This document shows positions 51,800 through 60,946 of a stretch of 64,000 nucleotides of DNA, piece after piece. The translations under genes were made by a program, and so were the position numbers. The notes under the pieces are model-generated. The model saw only the letters and a list, made by a program, of their open reading frames with translations, made no database searches and was not told where the DNA came from. The DNA is from Papillibacter cinnamivorans DSM 12816 (GTDB taxonomy: Bacteria > Bacillota > Clostridia > Oscillospirales > Oscillospiraceae): positions 372,001 through 436,000 of the forward strand of contig NZ_FWXW01000001.1 of assembly GCF_900176335.1 (NCBI RefSeq), read 5' to 3'. Within the stretch, counting starts at the first letter, position 1; each line of letters opens with the position of its first letter.

Positions 51800-52975
51800 T
51801 CAGCTGTTCGCCCATGCTTCGTATTCCGAATCTGTAAGTTTACCGTTCGATATTGCGCGCTGTACCCATGATTTAAATTCATACGGCGTGGCGTCCTTAT
51901 ACCAGTCGTCAAGCATTTGAACTTTTGCAGAAGATATAGCGCCATGCGTCGCAGGGTTATAATTGGGATACATCCTGAAAATATCGGAATCTGAAAAACC
52001 ATATTCCTTTAAGGCGTTTATTACATTATCCGTATATACACCATTGTCCGCCAACGCTTTTGCCTGTGTATATGTAAGAGATTTAGACGACGAAGAAGAA
52101 CCGCTTGAACTAGATGAAGATGCCGATGCCGCCGTCTGCTGTGCCTTAAACAGCGCGTTTGCCTGCTGTACTTGTGCGTCCGTCCATCCGTATGCGGTTT
52201 TATACCCCGAATAATCGCCGATAGAAGCAAGAGCCTGGGCATTTTCTTTTGCCGTCGTATCGGAACGCTCCTGTTCGTACTGCGCCTGCTGCTGTGTCAA
52301 TTCGTCCTGACGCACCCATTCCTGATACAGCATATTTGCAAGGGTGGCATTTCCACTGGACCGTGCGGATGCGATTTGCGCCTGATAGTCAGCGGCCAAT
52401 TGCTGACGCTGAAGCGCAATATCCGACTTCGCGTTTGCCTCCTGGGTGTTGATTCCTGTCAAAGAAGACTGCAAGGCGTTCTGTCTGGAAAGCGCAGCCT
52501 GCCCGGTGGCTCCGGTGTTCAATCCGCGCGCATTTGCCAGCTCGTTCCATGCGTTTTGATTCTGCATGCTGGTTTTCGCGGCGGCGTTACGGGCGGCATA
52601 GTATGTTTCCGGTATCTTTGCCTCTGCACGATCCAAAGAAGAGACATTGTTCTGATAGTCGTTTTCGATTGACGCAAGCTCACCGGCTGTTTCGTTTGCA
52701 ACCATGTCGTTTATGTAGGATTCCGCAGTATTGGACGTTCCGTAATCTGCGGCTGTCGCTGCTGCCGGCTGCTGTATCTGTGTCTGCGTGGAACCGTCGG
52801 CGCTGGTGTTTAGTCCGTACTCCGGTTTGGCCCAAATAGCGGCGTTGTTGATGTGTGCCTGCTCTGCCGCCTTGGTATCTCCGGCCGCCGTTGCCGCCTC
52901 CCAGTCCGCCGTATTCTGCTGTACCTTCTGCTTGTCCTCGTCGGACAGAATATCGTACTGTGAACCGAGCGCCAT
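51800..52975 (-). CDS. Phage internal virion/structural protein
   Basis: A 391-aa Ala/Gln-rich, largely helical protein without membrane segments. A polyserine linker (near residue 285) joins the coiled-coil body (NQNAWNELANARGLNTGATG ... RQQLAADYQAQIASARSSGN) to a C-terminal domain repeating the sense of YTQAKALADNGVYTDNVINA. It precedes the 1859-aa protein, like the paired ejection proteins of P22-type phages. Function by position. Confidence 0.6.
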   Translation of the reverse strand: MALGSQYDILSDEDKQKVQQNTADWEAATAAGDTKAAEQAHINNAAIWAKPEYGLNTSADGSTQTQIQQPAAATAADYGTSNTAESYINDMVANETAGELASIENDYQNNVSSLDRAEAKIPETYYAARNAAAKTSMQNQNAWNELANARGLNTGATGQAALSRQNALQSSLTGINTQEANAKSDIALQRQQLAADYQAQIASARSSGNATLANMLYQEWVRQDELTQQQAQYEQERSDTTAKENAQALASIGDYSGYKTAYGWTDAQVQQANALFKAQQTAASASSSSSSGSSSSSKSLTYTQAKALADNGVYTDNVINALKEYGFSDSDIFRMYPNYNPATHGAISSAKVQMLDDWYKDATPYEFKSWVQRAISNGKLTDSEYEAWANS

Positions 52976-52987
52976 AGTCAGTCCCCC

Positions 52988-53071
52988 TTATTTGAAAAGA
53001 GATACGCTACTGATTTTTGTCTGATTGGAGTGCGAAATTATGTATTGGATATATGCCTTGTAGTTATCCAT
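52988..53071 (-). CDS. 27-aa phage peptide
   Basis: MDNYKAYIQYIISHSNQTKI then SSVSLFK, with AGGCGG 8 nt before the ATG at 53071. It lies in the late operon between two well-translated genes with tight spacing. Real but of unknown function; peptides of this size (XkdX-like) are common near phage tail genes. Confidence 0.5.
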   Translation of the reverse strand: MDNYKAYIQYIISHSNQTKISSVSLFK

Positions 53072-53082
53072 GGCTCGCCGCC

Positions 53083-53202
53083 TCATTTGCTTTGAAGTTC
53101 TTTCAGCTGTTTTTCAAGTTCAGCAATACGGTCCTCTAGATTCTGCTTTTTATCTGTTTTCAGCGAATCACGGACAAGCGTTTTCTTTTTCTGTAATTCC
53201 AT
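53083..53202 (-). CDS. 39-aa phage coiled-coil peptide
   Basis: MELQKKKTLVRDSLKTDKKQ then NLEDRIAELEKQLKELQSK, a highly charged peptide ending in a heptad-type coiled coil. Its ATG (53202) lies 2 nt after the stop of the fibre gene, and GGAGGG is inside the fibre gene's last codons, so the two are translationally coupled. Function unknown. Confidence 0.65.
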   Translation of the reverse strand: MELQKKKTLVRDSLKTDKKQNLEDRIAELEKQLKELQSK

Positions 53203-53204
53203 AC

Positions 53205-54422
53205 TCAATACCCTCCATATGCCACAGCTTCCACCGTAGCGTTTCCGGTCAAAGCGCACTTTAAATACAAATACGCAGCATCAAACGAAACATCTTGTAC
53301 GGCATCTTCCGCTGTGATTTCCGTCCAATTGGTGCCATCGTCCGAAAGATACCATGTGATCGTTCCGGCCCCCGGAGTGGTGTCGGCGGTAACGGCGGCG
53401 TAAGTGATTGCTTCGGTTGTGGGAACGGAGGACCAAATTGCATCTCCGTTGGCACAGTGTATTGTGAACCACAGATCACCAGTGCTTGCCGACCATACGG
53501 TTTTTGCAGCATTTGTATAGATTAAATTTCCAAATGCATATCCCGTACCACTTGAAGTTGACATTTGATTTGGATATTCATCGTTTCCTCCATTTGAAGT
53601 AAAGACAAGCGCGTATACAGCATCCTTGGTTATATTGGCATCAGAGAACGTAAATGTGTAAGTTCCACCGGTATTCGTAATGCTTACGCTGCTTGCCGCA
53701 GAATAAAGCAAAGTATTTGGAAGCCCACCGGAAGTAGAGTAAATAGCGCAGCTTAAAGTTCTTCCGCTGTCCACACCAACACCACGAGCTACGACAGAAA
53801 CGCTGGTAACGGAAGTGTTTACTCCAGCCGTAAACGTTTGCCCCACATTTCCATAAGTTGTATTGCAAAACTCAATAGAACCAACGACCGATCCACTGGC
53901 AATTCCGGCGAAAACGCTTCCCCCGGAAACGCCTGCGGAAGCAGCAGACGAAAAGTCAAGCAGAGAATTGTCCGCCATCAAATCGCTGTATGCGTCAATA
54001 TCAGCGTGGGACAGTGACTGTTGTAGTTTCAGCCGAAGAATATTGATTGTGTTATTATCTATGGCGCTTGAAAGAATAGATGCAAGCTTCGCTTTTGTCA
54101 CATTTCCGTCCAGAATTTTAGCTGTAGTTACGGAATCGCTTGCCAGTTTCAGGGCCGTAATGCTTCCGTCCGGTATTTCACCGGCGGTGGCGGCATCCAG
54201 CGCTTCCTTAATTGTCTGTCCGCCGGATACTCCGTACTGATAAGGGAGGTGGACGGCGTCCAACTCGGGAATTAAGGTTCCGTTTACATATGTTTTTAAA
54301 GCGTTTCCAGCCTCGTCAAACTTTGACTTCAGCGCAGCGGCAGTAAGCCCGCCGGAGTCGTTCGGCTCGTCGTCCAGCGCGGCTATGATATTAAGATCGT
54401 CGGTAATTGTAGTAATAGCCAT
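53205..54422 (-). CDS. Phage tail fibre/receptor-binding protein
   Basis: A 405-aa protein. The N-terminal part has fibre-type repeats (DGSITALKLASDSVTTAKIL, DGNVTKAKLASILSSAID) after a conserved adaptor region (LDDEPNDSGGLTAAALKSKF). The C-terminal ~250 residues form beta-sandwich domains with carbohydrate-binding character (TFTAGVNTSVTSVSVVARGV ... SDANITKDAVYALVFTSNGG) and a last small domain WYLSDDGTNWTEITAED. It likely decides host adsorption. Confidence 0.78.
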   Translation of the reverse strand: MAITTITDDLNIIAALDDEPNDSGGLTAAALKSKFDEAGNALKTYVNGTLIPELDAVHLPYQYGVSGGQTIKEALDAATAGEIPDGSITALKLASDSVTTAKILDGNVTKAKLASILSSAIDNNTINILRLKLQQSLSHADIDAYSDLMADNSLLDFSSAASAGVSGGSVFAGIASGSVVGSIEFCNTTYGNVGQTFTAGVNTSVTSVSVVARGVGVDSGRTLSCAIYSTSGGLPNTLLYSAASSVSITNTGGTYTFTFSDANITKDAVYALVFTSNGGNDEYPNQMSTSSGTGYAFGNLIYTNAAKTVWSASTGDLWFTIHCANGDAIWSSVPTTEAITYAAVTADTTPGAGTITWYLSDDGTNWTEITAEDAVQDVSFDAAYLYLKCALTGNATVEAVAYGGY

Positions 54423-54434
54423 TCGGATTCCTCC

Positions 54435-56270
54435 TTATTTTGCGGTTCCCGTATATGCGACGGGAAGAACGTAAGCGAGCAAAGTAGCGGTTGCCGTTGC
54501 TGAATTGCTGGAAAAAATCAGTTTAAGGTGCGTGAACTTTTTTGCCTTCAGCCGAATGCGGCTCACCTGCGGCCTCCGGTTTGTTCCAAAACTCCAGTGC
54601 GCAAAATCCGCGTTTAAAAATGTCGAGATTCCTCCACCGGAAGATACCAGCTTTTCATCAAAATCTGATTTGTTGTCCGTAGAAATAGAAAGGTACATTC
54701 TGCAAGCGGATTCCGGTTTCATGGTTACATAATGAAGATTTATAAACTTGCGCATGTGTTCGTCGCTAAAATACATTGACCCGGATTCCCATAAGCAATC
54801 TATCGGTTGTCCGTTGTCTCCGTGGTACGTTCTGGAAAAGTGGATAATCAAACCATCGCTTGTCCCCATGTATACTTCTCCGTCTATGTTCTCAAAACAG
54901 GTAGCCGGTATGGATTCATACTTGTACCATAGGTTGTTTTTGTAGCTTCCCCCCGCGTCCGTTTCGTTGGCGTAGGAATAAATAAGAGCCGTCTGCGTAG
55001 AAGTGTCTATAATCCAATATTCCCGGTTATAGTTGTCGTCCCATGTGATTACAGATGCTAGGTCGAAGTCTTTCAGCGACTCGGCAACCCGTCTTGATAC
55101 CAGCTTTGCGGCACGTTCATCCTGTGTAGCCGAACTGTACAGAAGTCCCCAGCGGTACACAGCTTTTCCCTGAACCGTGAACGGGTAGTTGTTTACGAGG
55201 CGTACTTGCCCCGCGGGTTCATTCCCTATGTGCTTGTCGATCGCCGCGCAGTAAAATCCCGCCGTAGTGGTTCCGCCTTCCAAAGTCAGATAGTCGTAGT
55301 CGATCATCCATGCGGAACCGCCGGACTTAAACGCCATCAATTTGCTGAACAGCCGGATCATGGATGTGATCGGAGTGTTGGCGTCTCCAACGTCCTGTAT
55401 GTTCAGATCGGGGAAATACTCCGCAGAAGGAAGTCCGGTTTCGTATTCGATCCCGCTGTAATACGCCAGATTGGTTCCGTCGCCGTACAGAAATATCCGC
55501 GTGTCGGTAGAACCGTTGTACATTTCAGCAAACCGCTGCGCTAAAATTGTGCTTCTGTCTCCGGTTCCTTTGGTGTATTTGATCTTCACATCATTTGCGC
55601 CGGTTCCGGGTGCTGTGGAAAACGTGACGGTGCCGTCAGTCAGATTCACCGTAAAACCGGTTGTTACCTCCACATCGTCAACCAAAACGGTATCCACGCT
55701 GTCGATGTCAGTTTCGACCAGCTGATATACCGTGGAATCGGCTGTGGAAGAAAACCATTGCCATTTGCTCCCCGTGAGCTTGTTTACTCCCTGGATTTCC
55801 GTTCCTCCGCCGGAAGGATTACACAAAGCGTAGGTAACGGGCACATACCCCGATACGTCTCCGGATGTGGTGCCGTCCCAATATTTGTATTCGTGTCCGT
55901 TTTGCATGTACAGTTTTTCGGAAAACGGAAAGAAAAAAGTCTCGGCGTCCGTCATGGTGCAGATCAGCGTTTTTGCAAATGTGGAAAAATCGATGGAATA
56001 GATGTTTCCGTTACAAGCAATTACCCATCGCTTTACTCCAGCTACATATCCCGTCCATGAGCCGCGAATGGGATGCCCAGCATCTACCGTACATACGGTT
56101 TTGTATCCGGGACGCTTTTGCAAATTCCATTCGGGAGTGATTTTCCAGTTTCGGCTTGCGTCAGCTTCCCCGTCTTTAAGTCCGGTGTCTCCGTCCGCTG
56201 CTTCGTTTAAACCGAAAAATTTATCAATCTTGCACAGGTATTCTTTATTGTCCGCCTGTATTGTAGCCAT
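54435..56270 (-). CDS. P22 gp10-like tail hub/DNA-stabilisation protein
   Basis: A 611-aa beta-rich protein. Its opening (KIDKFFGLNEAADGDTGLKD, EADASRNWKITPEWNLQKRP) and the recurring beta-propeller blades (QRFAEMYNGSTDTRIFLYGD, MIDYDYLTLEGGTTTAGFYC) match the packaged-DNA stabilisation proteins of P22-like and related podoviruses, which close the portal channel. It lies between the adaptor and fibre genes, as expected. Confidence 0.72.
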   Translation of the reverse strand: MATIQADNKEYLCKIDKFFGLNEAADGDTGLKDGEADASRNWKITPEWNLQKRPGYKTVCTVDAGHPIRGSWTGYVAGVKRWVIACNGNIYSIDFSTFAKTLICTMTDAETFFFPFSEKLYMQNGHEYKYWDGTTSGDVSGYVPVTYALCNPSGGGTEIQGVNKLTGSKWQWFSSTADSTVYQLVETDIDSVDTVLVDDVEVTTGFTVNLTDGTVTFSTAPGTGANDVKIKYTKGTGDRSTILAQRFAEMYNGSTDTRIFLYGDGTNLAYYSGIEYETGLPSAEYFPDLNIQDVGDANTPITSMIRLFSKLMAFKSGGSAWMIDYDYLTLEGGTTTAGFYCAAIDKHIGNEPAGQVRLVNNYPFTVQGKAVYRWGLLYSSATQDERAAKLVSRRVAESLKDFDLASVITWDDNYNREYWIIDTSTQTALIYSYANETDAGGSYKNNLWYKYESIPATCFENIDGEVYMGTSDGLIIHFSRTYHGDNGQPIDCLWESGSMYFSDEHMRKFINLHYVTMKPESACRMYLSISTDNKSDFDEKLVSSGGGISTFLNADFAHWSFGTNRRPQVSRIRLKAKKFTHLKLIFSSNSATATATLLAYVLPVAYTGTAK

Positions 56271-56274
56271 ACAA

Positions 56275-56733
56275 TCACCCCCAAGAAACTCCGTCTCCAG
56301 TGGAAATGCTGCCGTATAAATTCTCTATATCCTGAGACACGGAAGGTACGGTTGCTTTCATTCTGGCAAGTGCTTCTTCGTATCTCTGCTGGAAAAAGGA
56401 CGCCTGAACGGTATTTTCAGACAATGCAAAATGCGCCGCCAGTCCGTAGGGAAGTACAGACCTGCATACTCCGTCGTCCAGCGGAATCGATTGAGTCAAT
56501 GACGTAACTTCCGCAGGAATAGGACGTGGGTAAACGTCTTCTTCCGTTTCGGATTCAGTTACGGCAAAAACGTCGGAAGCCAGATAGCATTCCTGAAGCA
56601 ATATGTTTAAAACAGGAATAACCTTGTTTTTATATTCAGCGTTTTCTGATGTATCTGCTTCGCCCGTGGAAGGGTCCAGGTTGTCCATGAGCGCCATTGT
56701 TTTTTCAAATACCCACTGTGCCGTAGTGGACAT
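56275..56733 (-). CDS. Head-tail connector (gp4-like adaptor)
   Basis: A 152-aa helical protein (VFEKTMALMDNLDPSTGEAD, KVIPVLNILLQECYLASDVF, LAAHFALSENTVQASFFQQR YEEAL-type segment) similar in size and arrangement to portal-bound adaptor proteins. It follows the capsid gene and overlaps the gp10-like gene region by spacing of 4 bp. Assigned by gene order and form. Confidence 0.65.
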   Translation of the reverse strand: MSTTAQWVFEKTMALMDNLDPSTGEADTSENAEYKNKVIPVLNILLQECYLASDVFAVTESETEEDVYPRPIPAEVTSLTQSIPLDDGVCRSVLPYGLAAHFALSENTVQASFFQQRYEEALARMKATVPSVSQDIENLYGSISTGDGVSWG

Positions 56734-56792
56734 ACTGCATACCTCCCGTTAAATAAAGGGGGGAGGGGCGGCGGTTAGCCGCCCCTCTGATA

Positions 56793-57866
56793 TTAGCCGA
56801 CGGTGATTGCGGTGGAGGTTACGGTAGACGGAAGCAGATAGCTTGCTTCCAGGTAAGCGTAAGCCTTTACGGTAGCGGAAGCGGCAAGGGTGAAAGTGCC
56901 GCCGGAAGCAATGAGGGTGCGGGTGCTGGAATAGCGGGGGTCGGTTCCGTCCGTGGTGTAGTAGATGGTAGCGCCGGAAGAAGTGACGGAAACAACGCCG
57001 TCTGTTCCGGTTTCTGCGATCACGGGCGCGTCATGCACATTGGCGGTAGCCGCGGCTACATACAGCGCGTCGCACTTGGAACCGAGTACAAAAGCGTCGT
57101 GATAAAGCATGCCTTCAATCCGAACACCGCAGAGGCCCGGAGGGTTCTTGTGGGTGAAGAACTCAGAGAGCTTCATCGCTCCAAGAGCCGCCTGCTTATG
57201 ACCGATAATGAAGTACACGCCGGTGGGGAAGTAACTGGTGGGGACCTTGATTACCATCATGTTGTCCACTTCACCGACATGCCCCTTGGCAAGCGCCTTT
57301 GTTCCAAGGTCCTGGAGATTGAGAAAATCGTCGCTGCGCTTGAGCGCCTTGTACATGTCGCTGCGGATCAGCAAAAAGCGATTTTCTTCAGGAACCAGCT
57401 TATTATCAAGCCACTCGGTGCCGTCGGTAATCTTGTCCACAATGGTGTCCGCTGTGGGAACAGATGCCAGCCCAAGGACTTTGCCAGCTCCGTAGCACAG
57501 ACGTTTAATACGGTACTTGTCTACCGCAGGATAGAGTACTTCATCCAGCTCTCGCTGAAGAGCAGTACCCGCTGCCTTGCTTCCCATCTGATCGGCGTCG
57601 TTGGTCTTGTCGATGGTGAGGGAGAAGGACGGCTTCTGAGTAAGAGTCAGCTCCTGGAGAGTGTTGCCGACTTCAGTGGGGGAACCGAAACGGTCAGATC
57701 CGGTTGCGGCGTATGTTCCGAGAGGTACGGTGTCGATAGAGAATACATTGATGGTCTGGACGCCCACAAAGTTATAGTCCTTGTTGAAAAGATTGTCGGT
57801 GAAAGATTTCTTGGAAAATCGTTCTGCGACCTTGCTTTCATATTTGCTTGCCATATTCTGAGCCAT
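56793..57866 (-). CDS. Major capsid protein with C-terminal chitobiase-like domain
   Basis: A 357-aa protein whose first ~270 residues fit an HK97-fold capsid (MASKYESKVAERFSKKSFTD, LTLTQKPSFSLTIDKTNDAD, AAGTALQRELDEVLYPAVDK, ALYVAAATANVHDAPVIAET). The last ~80 residues form a chitobiase/beta-hexosaminidase C-terminal-type Ig-like domain (TIYYTTDGTDPRYSSTRTLI, ASATVKAYAYLEASYLLPST), probably displayed on the capsid surface as a decoration that contacts glycans. It follows a scaffold gene, as expected. AGGAGG lies about 7 nt upstream. Confidence 0.85.
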   Translation of the reverse strand: MAQNMASKYESKVAERFSKKSFTDNLFNKDYNFVGVQTINVFSIDTVPLGTYAATGSDRFGSPTEVGNTLQELTLTQKPSFSLTIDKTNDADQMGSKAAGTALQRELDEVLYPAVDKYRIKRLCYGAGKVLGLASVPTADTIVDKITDGTEWLDNKLVPEENRFLLIRSDMYKALKRSDDFLNLQDLGTKALAKGHVGEVDNMMVIKVPTSYFPTGVYFIIGHKQAALGAMKLSEFFTHKNPPGLCGVRIEGMLYHDAFVLGSKCDALYVAAATANVHDAPVIAETGTDGVVSVTSSGATIYYTTDGTDPRYSSTRTLIASGGTFTLAASATVKAYAYLEASYLLPSTVTSTAITVG

Positions 57867-57882
57867 GCTTGTTTACCTCCTG

Positions 57883-58773
57883 TCAGTCCGCAGACAGCGC
57901 CTCCATAAACGGGTCGTATTTTTCCTTCTTGGACCCGGAAGAATCTGCGCTTCCCGTAGACCGTTCTTTATTTTCTTTGTTCTGCTTAAGCGCCTTGTTT
58001 TCGGCGGTCAGCAGATCGTTCAGGTGCTTTTCGTATGCTGTGGCAATAGGAACTCCGGCATTTACCTTGTCCCATACGGATTTAGGTATATCCTTGCTTT
58101 TGACTTCGGGATGCAGGGCAAACAGCGCAGCAAGATCTTCTCCGCGCTTTTTTGCGGCTGCGGCAGTTTCCTCCTCCGCTTTTGCCTTTTCCGCTTTGAT
58201 CTTATCGGCTTCGGCTTTCTCCGCGGCAAAAGCCTCCCGTTCTGCGATCAGCGCGGCCTTTTCCTTTGCGGATTCAGGACTCATGCCTTTCGCCACAAGA
58301 AGTTCTATTCTTGTTTCCATGATTACATCGTCAATTGATTTTCCGGCGTCCTTCGCAAGACTCTCCACGAAGTTTCTGCACTTGTCGGTAGTGGAAACTT
58401 CGCCCTTTTCCAGAGATTCCAGCTTGGACTTGACGTGGTCGTAGTCCATGCCTTTTTGGGCAAGAGCGATCACTTCATCTTTTCCAACCTGCTTGACTTC
58501 TCCAAGATGTTTCAGTTCAAATGTCTCCGGCTTCACTTCTGCGGAGTCGGGCTTCTTAGCTTCTGCATCCGGTTTCTGTTCGTCTTCGGAATCTGGATCG
58601 GGCTGCTTTTCCTCCGCCGTCTTGTCCTCGGGCTTGTCCCCGCCGGGCTTCGGTTCTTCTTCAGACTCGGAATCATCTTCGATGTCTATTTCCAGATCAC
58701 CTATATCGTCGTCCGCTGGTGTCGCGTCGGCGTCGGTTCCCGGATCGGCTGCTTCGTTGAAAAGGTCTTCCAT
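57883..58773 (-). CDS. Phage scaffolding protein
   Basis: A 296-aa highly acidic-then-basic helical protein: an Asp/Glu-rich N-terminus (DDDIGDLEIDIEDDSESEEE), a small folded segment (TFELKHLGEVKQVGKDEVIA), a long Ala/Glu/Lys coiled coil (AEREAFAAEKAEADKIKAEK) and a basic C-terminus. This charge layout is typical of capsid scaffolds, which leave the procapsid. It lies directly before the capsid gene in transcription. Confidence 0.82.
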   Translation of the reverse strand: MEDLFNEAADPGTDADATPADDDIGDLEIDIEDDSESEEEPKPGGDKPEDKTAEEKQPDPDSEDEQKPDAEAKKPDSAEVKPETFELKHLGEVKQVGKDEVIALAQKGMDYDHVKSKLESLEKGEVSTTDKCRNFVESLAKDAGKSIDDVIMETRIELLVAKGMSPESAKEKAALIAEREAFAAEKAEADKIKAEKAKAEEETAAAAKKRGEDLAALFALHPEVKSKDIPKSVWDKVNAGVPIATAYEKHLNDLLTAENKALKQNKENKERSTGSADSSGSKKEKYDPFMEALSAD

Positions 58774-58837
58774 TTGTTTTCTCCTTTCGGGTTGGTGTCC
58801 CCGTCTAGAATTTATATCTGAAGGCTGGTGTCGCCTG

Positions 58838-60559
58838 TCAGCTTACTTTAGCGCCGCTCAACACGGCTCTTTGCAGTTCGGAGTTGCCGCGGATGGACGG
58901 AATTGGAATGTTATTTCCACCGCCGGATGGAAGCATTTTGGTATTGCCTCCAGCGACTCCGTTTAGCATTGCGTCCTGCTTTGCCTTAACCGCCTCGTTG
59001 ATCTTGTCTATCAGCTCCTGCTTCTGCGGGATAATGCCTTCCGGCAAACGATCCAGGTAATCCACAAGCTCGATCTTTCCATTTGTCAGAAGGTCGCCCA
59101 ATGTCTGTACGGTGGTGATTTCGCTCCAATAGGACGACGCGCCGACATCCAGTTTGATGGAAAGCGGAAGCCTGTTCAGAACGGAGAAATCGAACATTGC
59201 AGGCGCGGAAACTCCCGTGCTTTCATTGCGCATCATGGTGTAGCGTTCGCCGTAATTGACCCGCATCAGGTCCATGTAAATGCGTCCAAGGTCTTCAATA
59301 GACTGATAGAGCGCGGTTCTGGTCACATCGTGCGGAATTGCGGAAGCCCTTTGGTTTGCCACAAGAGCAGACGTGTTGTAAGCCTTTGCCTCTCCGAGCG
59401 CCGCGCTGGTAGCACCCAGCATTTCCTTTACCTTGTCGATAAAGAAATTGATAAACTGGTATATCTGAGAGTCGATAGTAGCCGGATTGATGATAGCCGC
59501 CGCATTCCTTACGTCTCCGCCGCCGATTACCTTGATTGCGCCGCCAACACGGTTGTCCCACTTCGCGATTCGCGTTCCGTCATAAATCACTTTGGGAAAA
59601 GCGGTGGTTGTCAGCGACAATTCCACCATGGCAAGCATTTTGTTAATGGCAATCTGATCGTCGATCAGCCCGGTAATAACAGCCTGTCCGTGATAACTGT
59701 TCGGAATGTTGTCGATGGAAAACCATGTGATCGGGTACAGTTTCAGTCCCGTGTCATATGCTTTGCGGATTATCGTACCAGCGGTAAATTCCTCCGCCAT
59801 AATGCGGGATTTCCGCACGGACTGTGTATTCCCTATCTTGTCCTGCACTTTTTCCGTGTAATATTCCCGCCAGAATTTCATAACCACCGTGCATTTTCCG
59901 CTTGCAAGATTCTGGTGGTAATTATTCGTTTCGTCCGTATCTTCCACAATGGATTCTTCGTCGCCGTCGTACTGCTTTGCTTCCCGCTTTGCGTCCTCCA
60001 GCACCATGCGCCGAGCGATCATGATCCAGGGCTGCTTCTGTACCCGTCTGTCGTTCGGGTTTCCAAACACAACCCTGGAATTTTCCACGATTTCGGTTAC
60101 AATGTCGCCCCTCGCCCACTGTCCGGTTTCAATATCCGGGTCAAACCATGAATACAGGCATGCGTCCCCGTCAACCTCCGCGTTCGTGACGTATTCCCGC
60201 AGCAGCGTGGAAAGAAAGTTGAACTCAAACAGCTGTTCAAATTTGCTGGAAATCACGTTCGTTACATACTTCAGATAGGACTGATCCATAAAAACAGTGC
60301 CGGAAAACGGGCTTGCGATCATCTTGATGTTGTCGGAAAGAATCGCGGCTATCTGATGCCGAACGATCAGTTTTAAAACTGGAATGCTTGGGGTGGGAAG
60401 TCCGTTCGCTTCCACGCCTTCCCACTGTCTGCCTATGTAGAAATTCCGGTTGATGGCTACAGTGTCGTACAAACCGATCTGCTGCTTATACGACATCCCG
60501 GATTTATATTCGGCCCACAGCTTTGCGGGATCATTCCTCGTTTCCGGCATCGCTTTCAC
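58838..60559 (-). CDS. Phage portal protein
   Basis: A 573-aa portal of the large short-tailed-phage type. Typical segments are NRNFYIGRQWEGVEANGLPT, SIPVLKLIVRHQIAAILSDN, DGDACLYSWFDPDIETGQWA, RAIVFGNPNDRRVQKQPW-type region, QAVITGLIDDQIAINKMLAM and ALYQSIEDLGRIYMDLMRVN. Start may be codon 1 or codon 4; the first codons overlap the preceding 135-aa gene by 29 bp. It forms the dodecameric ring for DNA passage. Confidence 0.88.
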   Translation of the reverse strand: MKAMPETRNDPAKLWAEYKSGMSYKQQIGLYDTVAINRNFYIGRQWEGVEANGLPTPSIPVLKLIVRHQIAAILSDNIKMIASPFSGTVFMDQSYLKYVTNVISSKFEQLFEFNFLSTLLREYVTNAEVDGDACLYSWFDPDIETGQWARGDIVTEIVENSRVVFGNPNDRRVQKQPWIMIARRMVLEDAKREAKQYDGDEESIVEDTDETNNYHQNLASGKCTVVMKFWREYYTEKVQDKIGNTQSVRKSRIMAEEFTAGTIIRKAYDTGLKLYPITWFSIDNIPNSYHGQAVITGLIDDQIAINKMLAMVELSLTTTAFPKVIYDGTRIAKWDNRVGGAIKVIGGGDVRNAAAIINPATIDSQIYQFINFFIDKVKEMLGATSAALGEAKAYNTSALVANQRASAIPHDVTRTALYQSIEDLGRIYMDLMRVNYGERYTMMRNESTGVSAPAMFDFSVLNRLPLSIKLDVGASSYWSEITTVQTLGDLLTNGKIELVDYLDRLPEGIIPQKQELIDKINEAVKAKQDAMLNGVAGGNTKMLPSGGGNNIPIPSIRGNSELQRAVLSGAKVS

Positions 60560-60938
60560 CCTTCCTTAAAACCGAAGGTTTGTAATTCATGATGGCGGTA
60601 AGACCGTCGAAAAATGCCTTTTTCATTTGATCTTCTTTTTGCTGTTCGGCTTTTGTTTTTTCATCCGGTTCGGCAATCGGTTCCGTATTGCTAGACATAT
60701 TTTCAAATATCTCCCGGATTTGCGCGTCGTTCTTGCGCACCAGATCGGTGAGTTTCGCGCAGCAGTCAGCCGTTTTCTTTTCCGTCTCGTTCATATCAAG
60801 CATGAATTCCGATATGTTCTCAATTTTGTGTTCGCAGTCATGCTTGGTAACAAACGAAATGAGACACGCCATTAAACCAACAAACGCCGCAAGCATTCCA
60901 AGAATAATCGCAATTACCGAAAGTGCGTAAAGTATCAT
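60531..60938 (-). CDS. Small phage membrane protein with helical tail
   Basis: A 135-aa protein: one long N-terminal membrane helix (MILYALSVIAIILGMLAAFV) followed by charged helices (NDAQIREIFENMSSNTEPIA ... KTKAEQQKEDQMKKAFFDGL). It lies between large terminase and portal and overlaps both neighbours closely. GGAGGAA sits 4-10 nt upstream, abutting the terminase TAG stop. Function unknown. Confidence 0.65.
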   Translation of the reverse strand: MILYALSVIAIILGMLAAFVGLMACLISFVTKHDCEHKIENISEFMLDMNETEKKTADCCAKLTDLVRKNDAQIREIFENMSSNTEPIAEPDEKTKAEQQKEDQMKKAFFDGLTAIMNYKPSVLRKGESDAGNEE

Positions 60939-60946
60939 ATTTCCTC

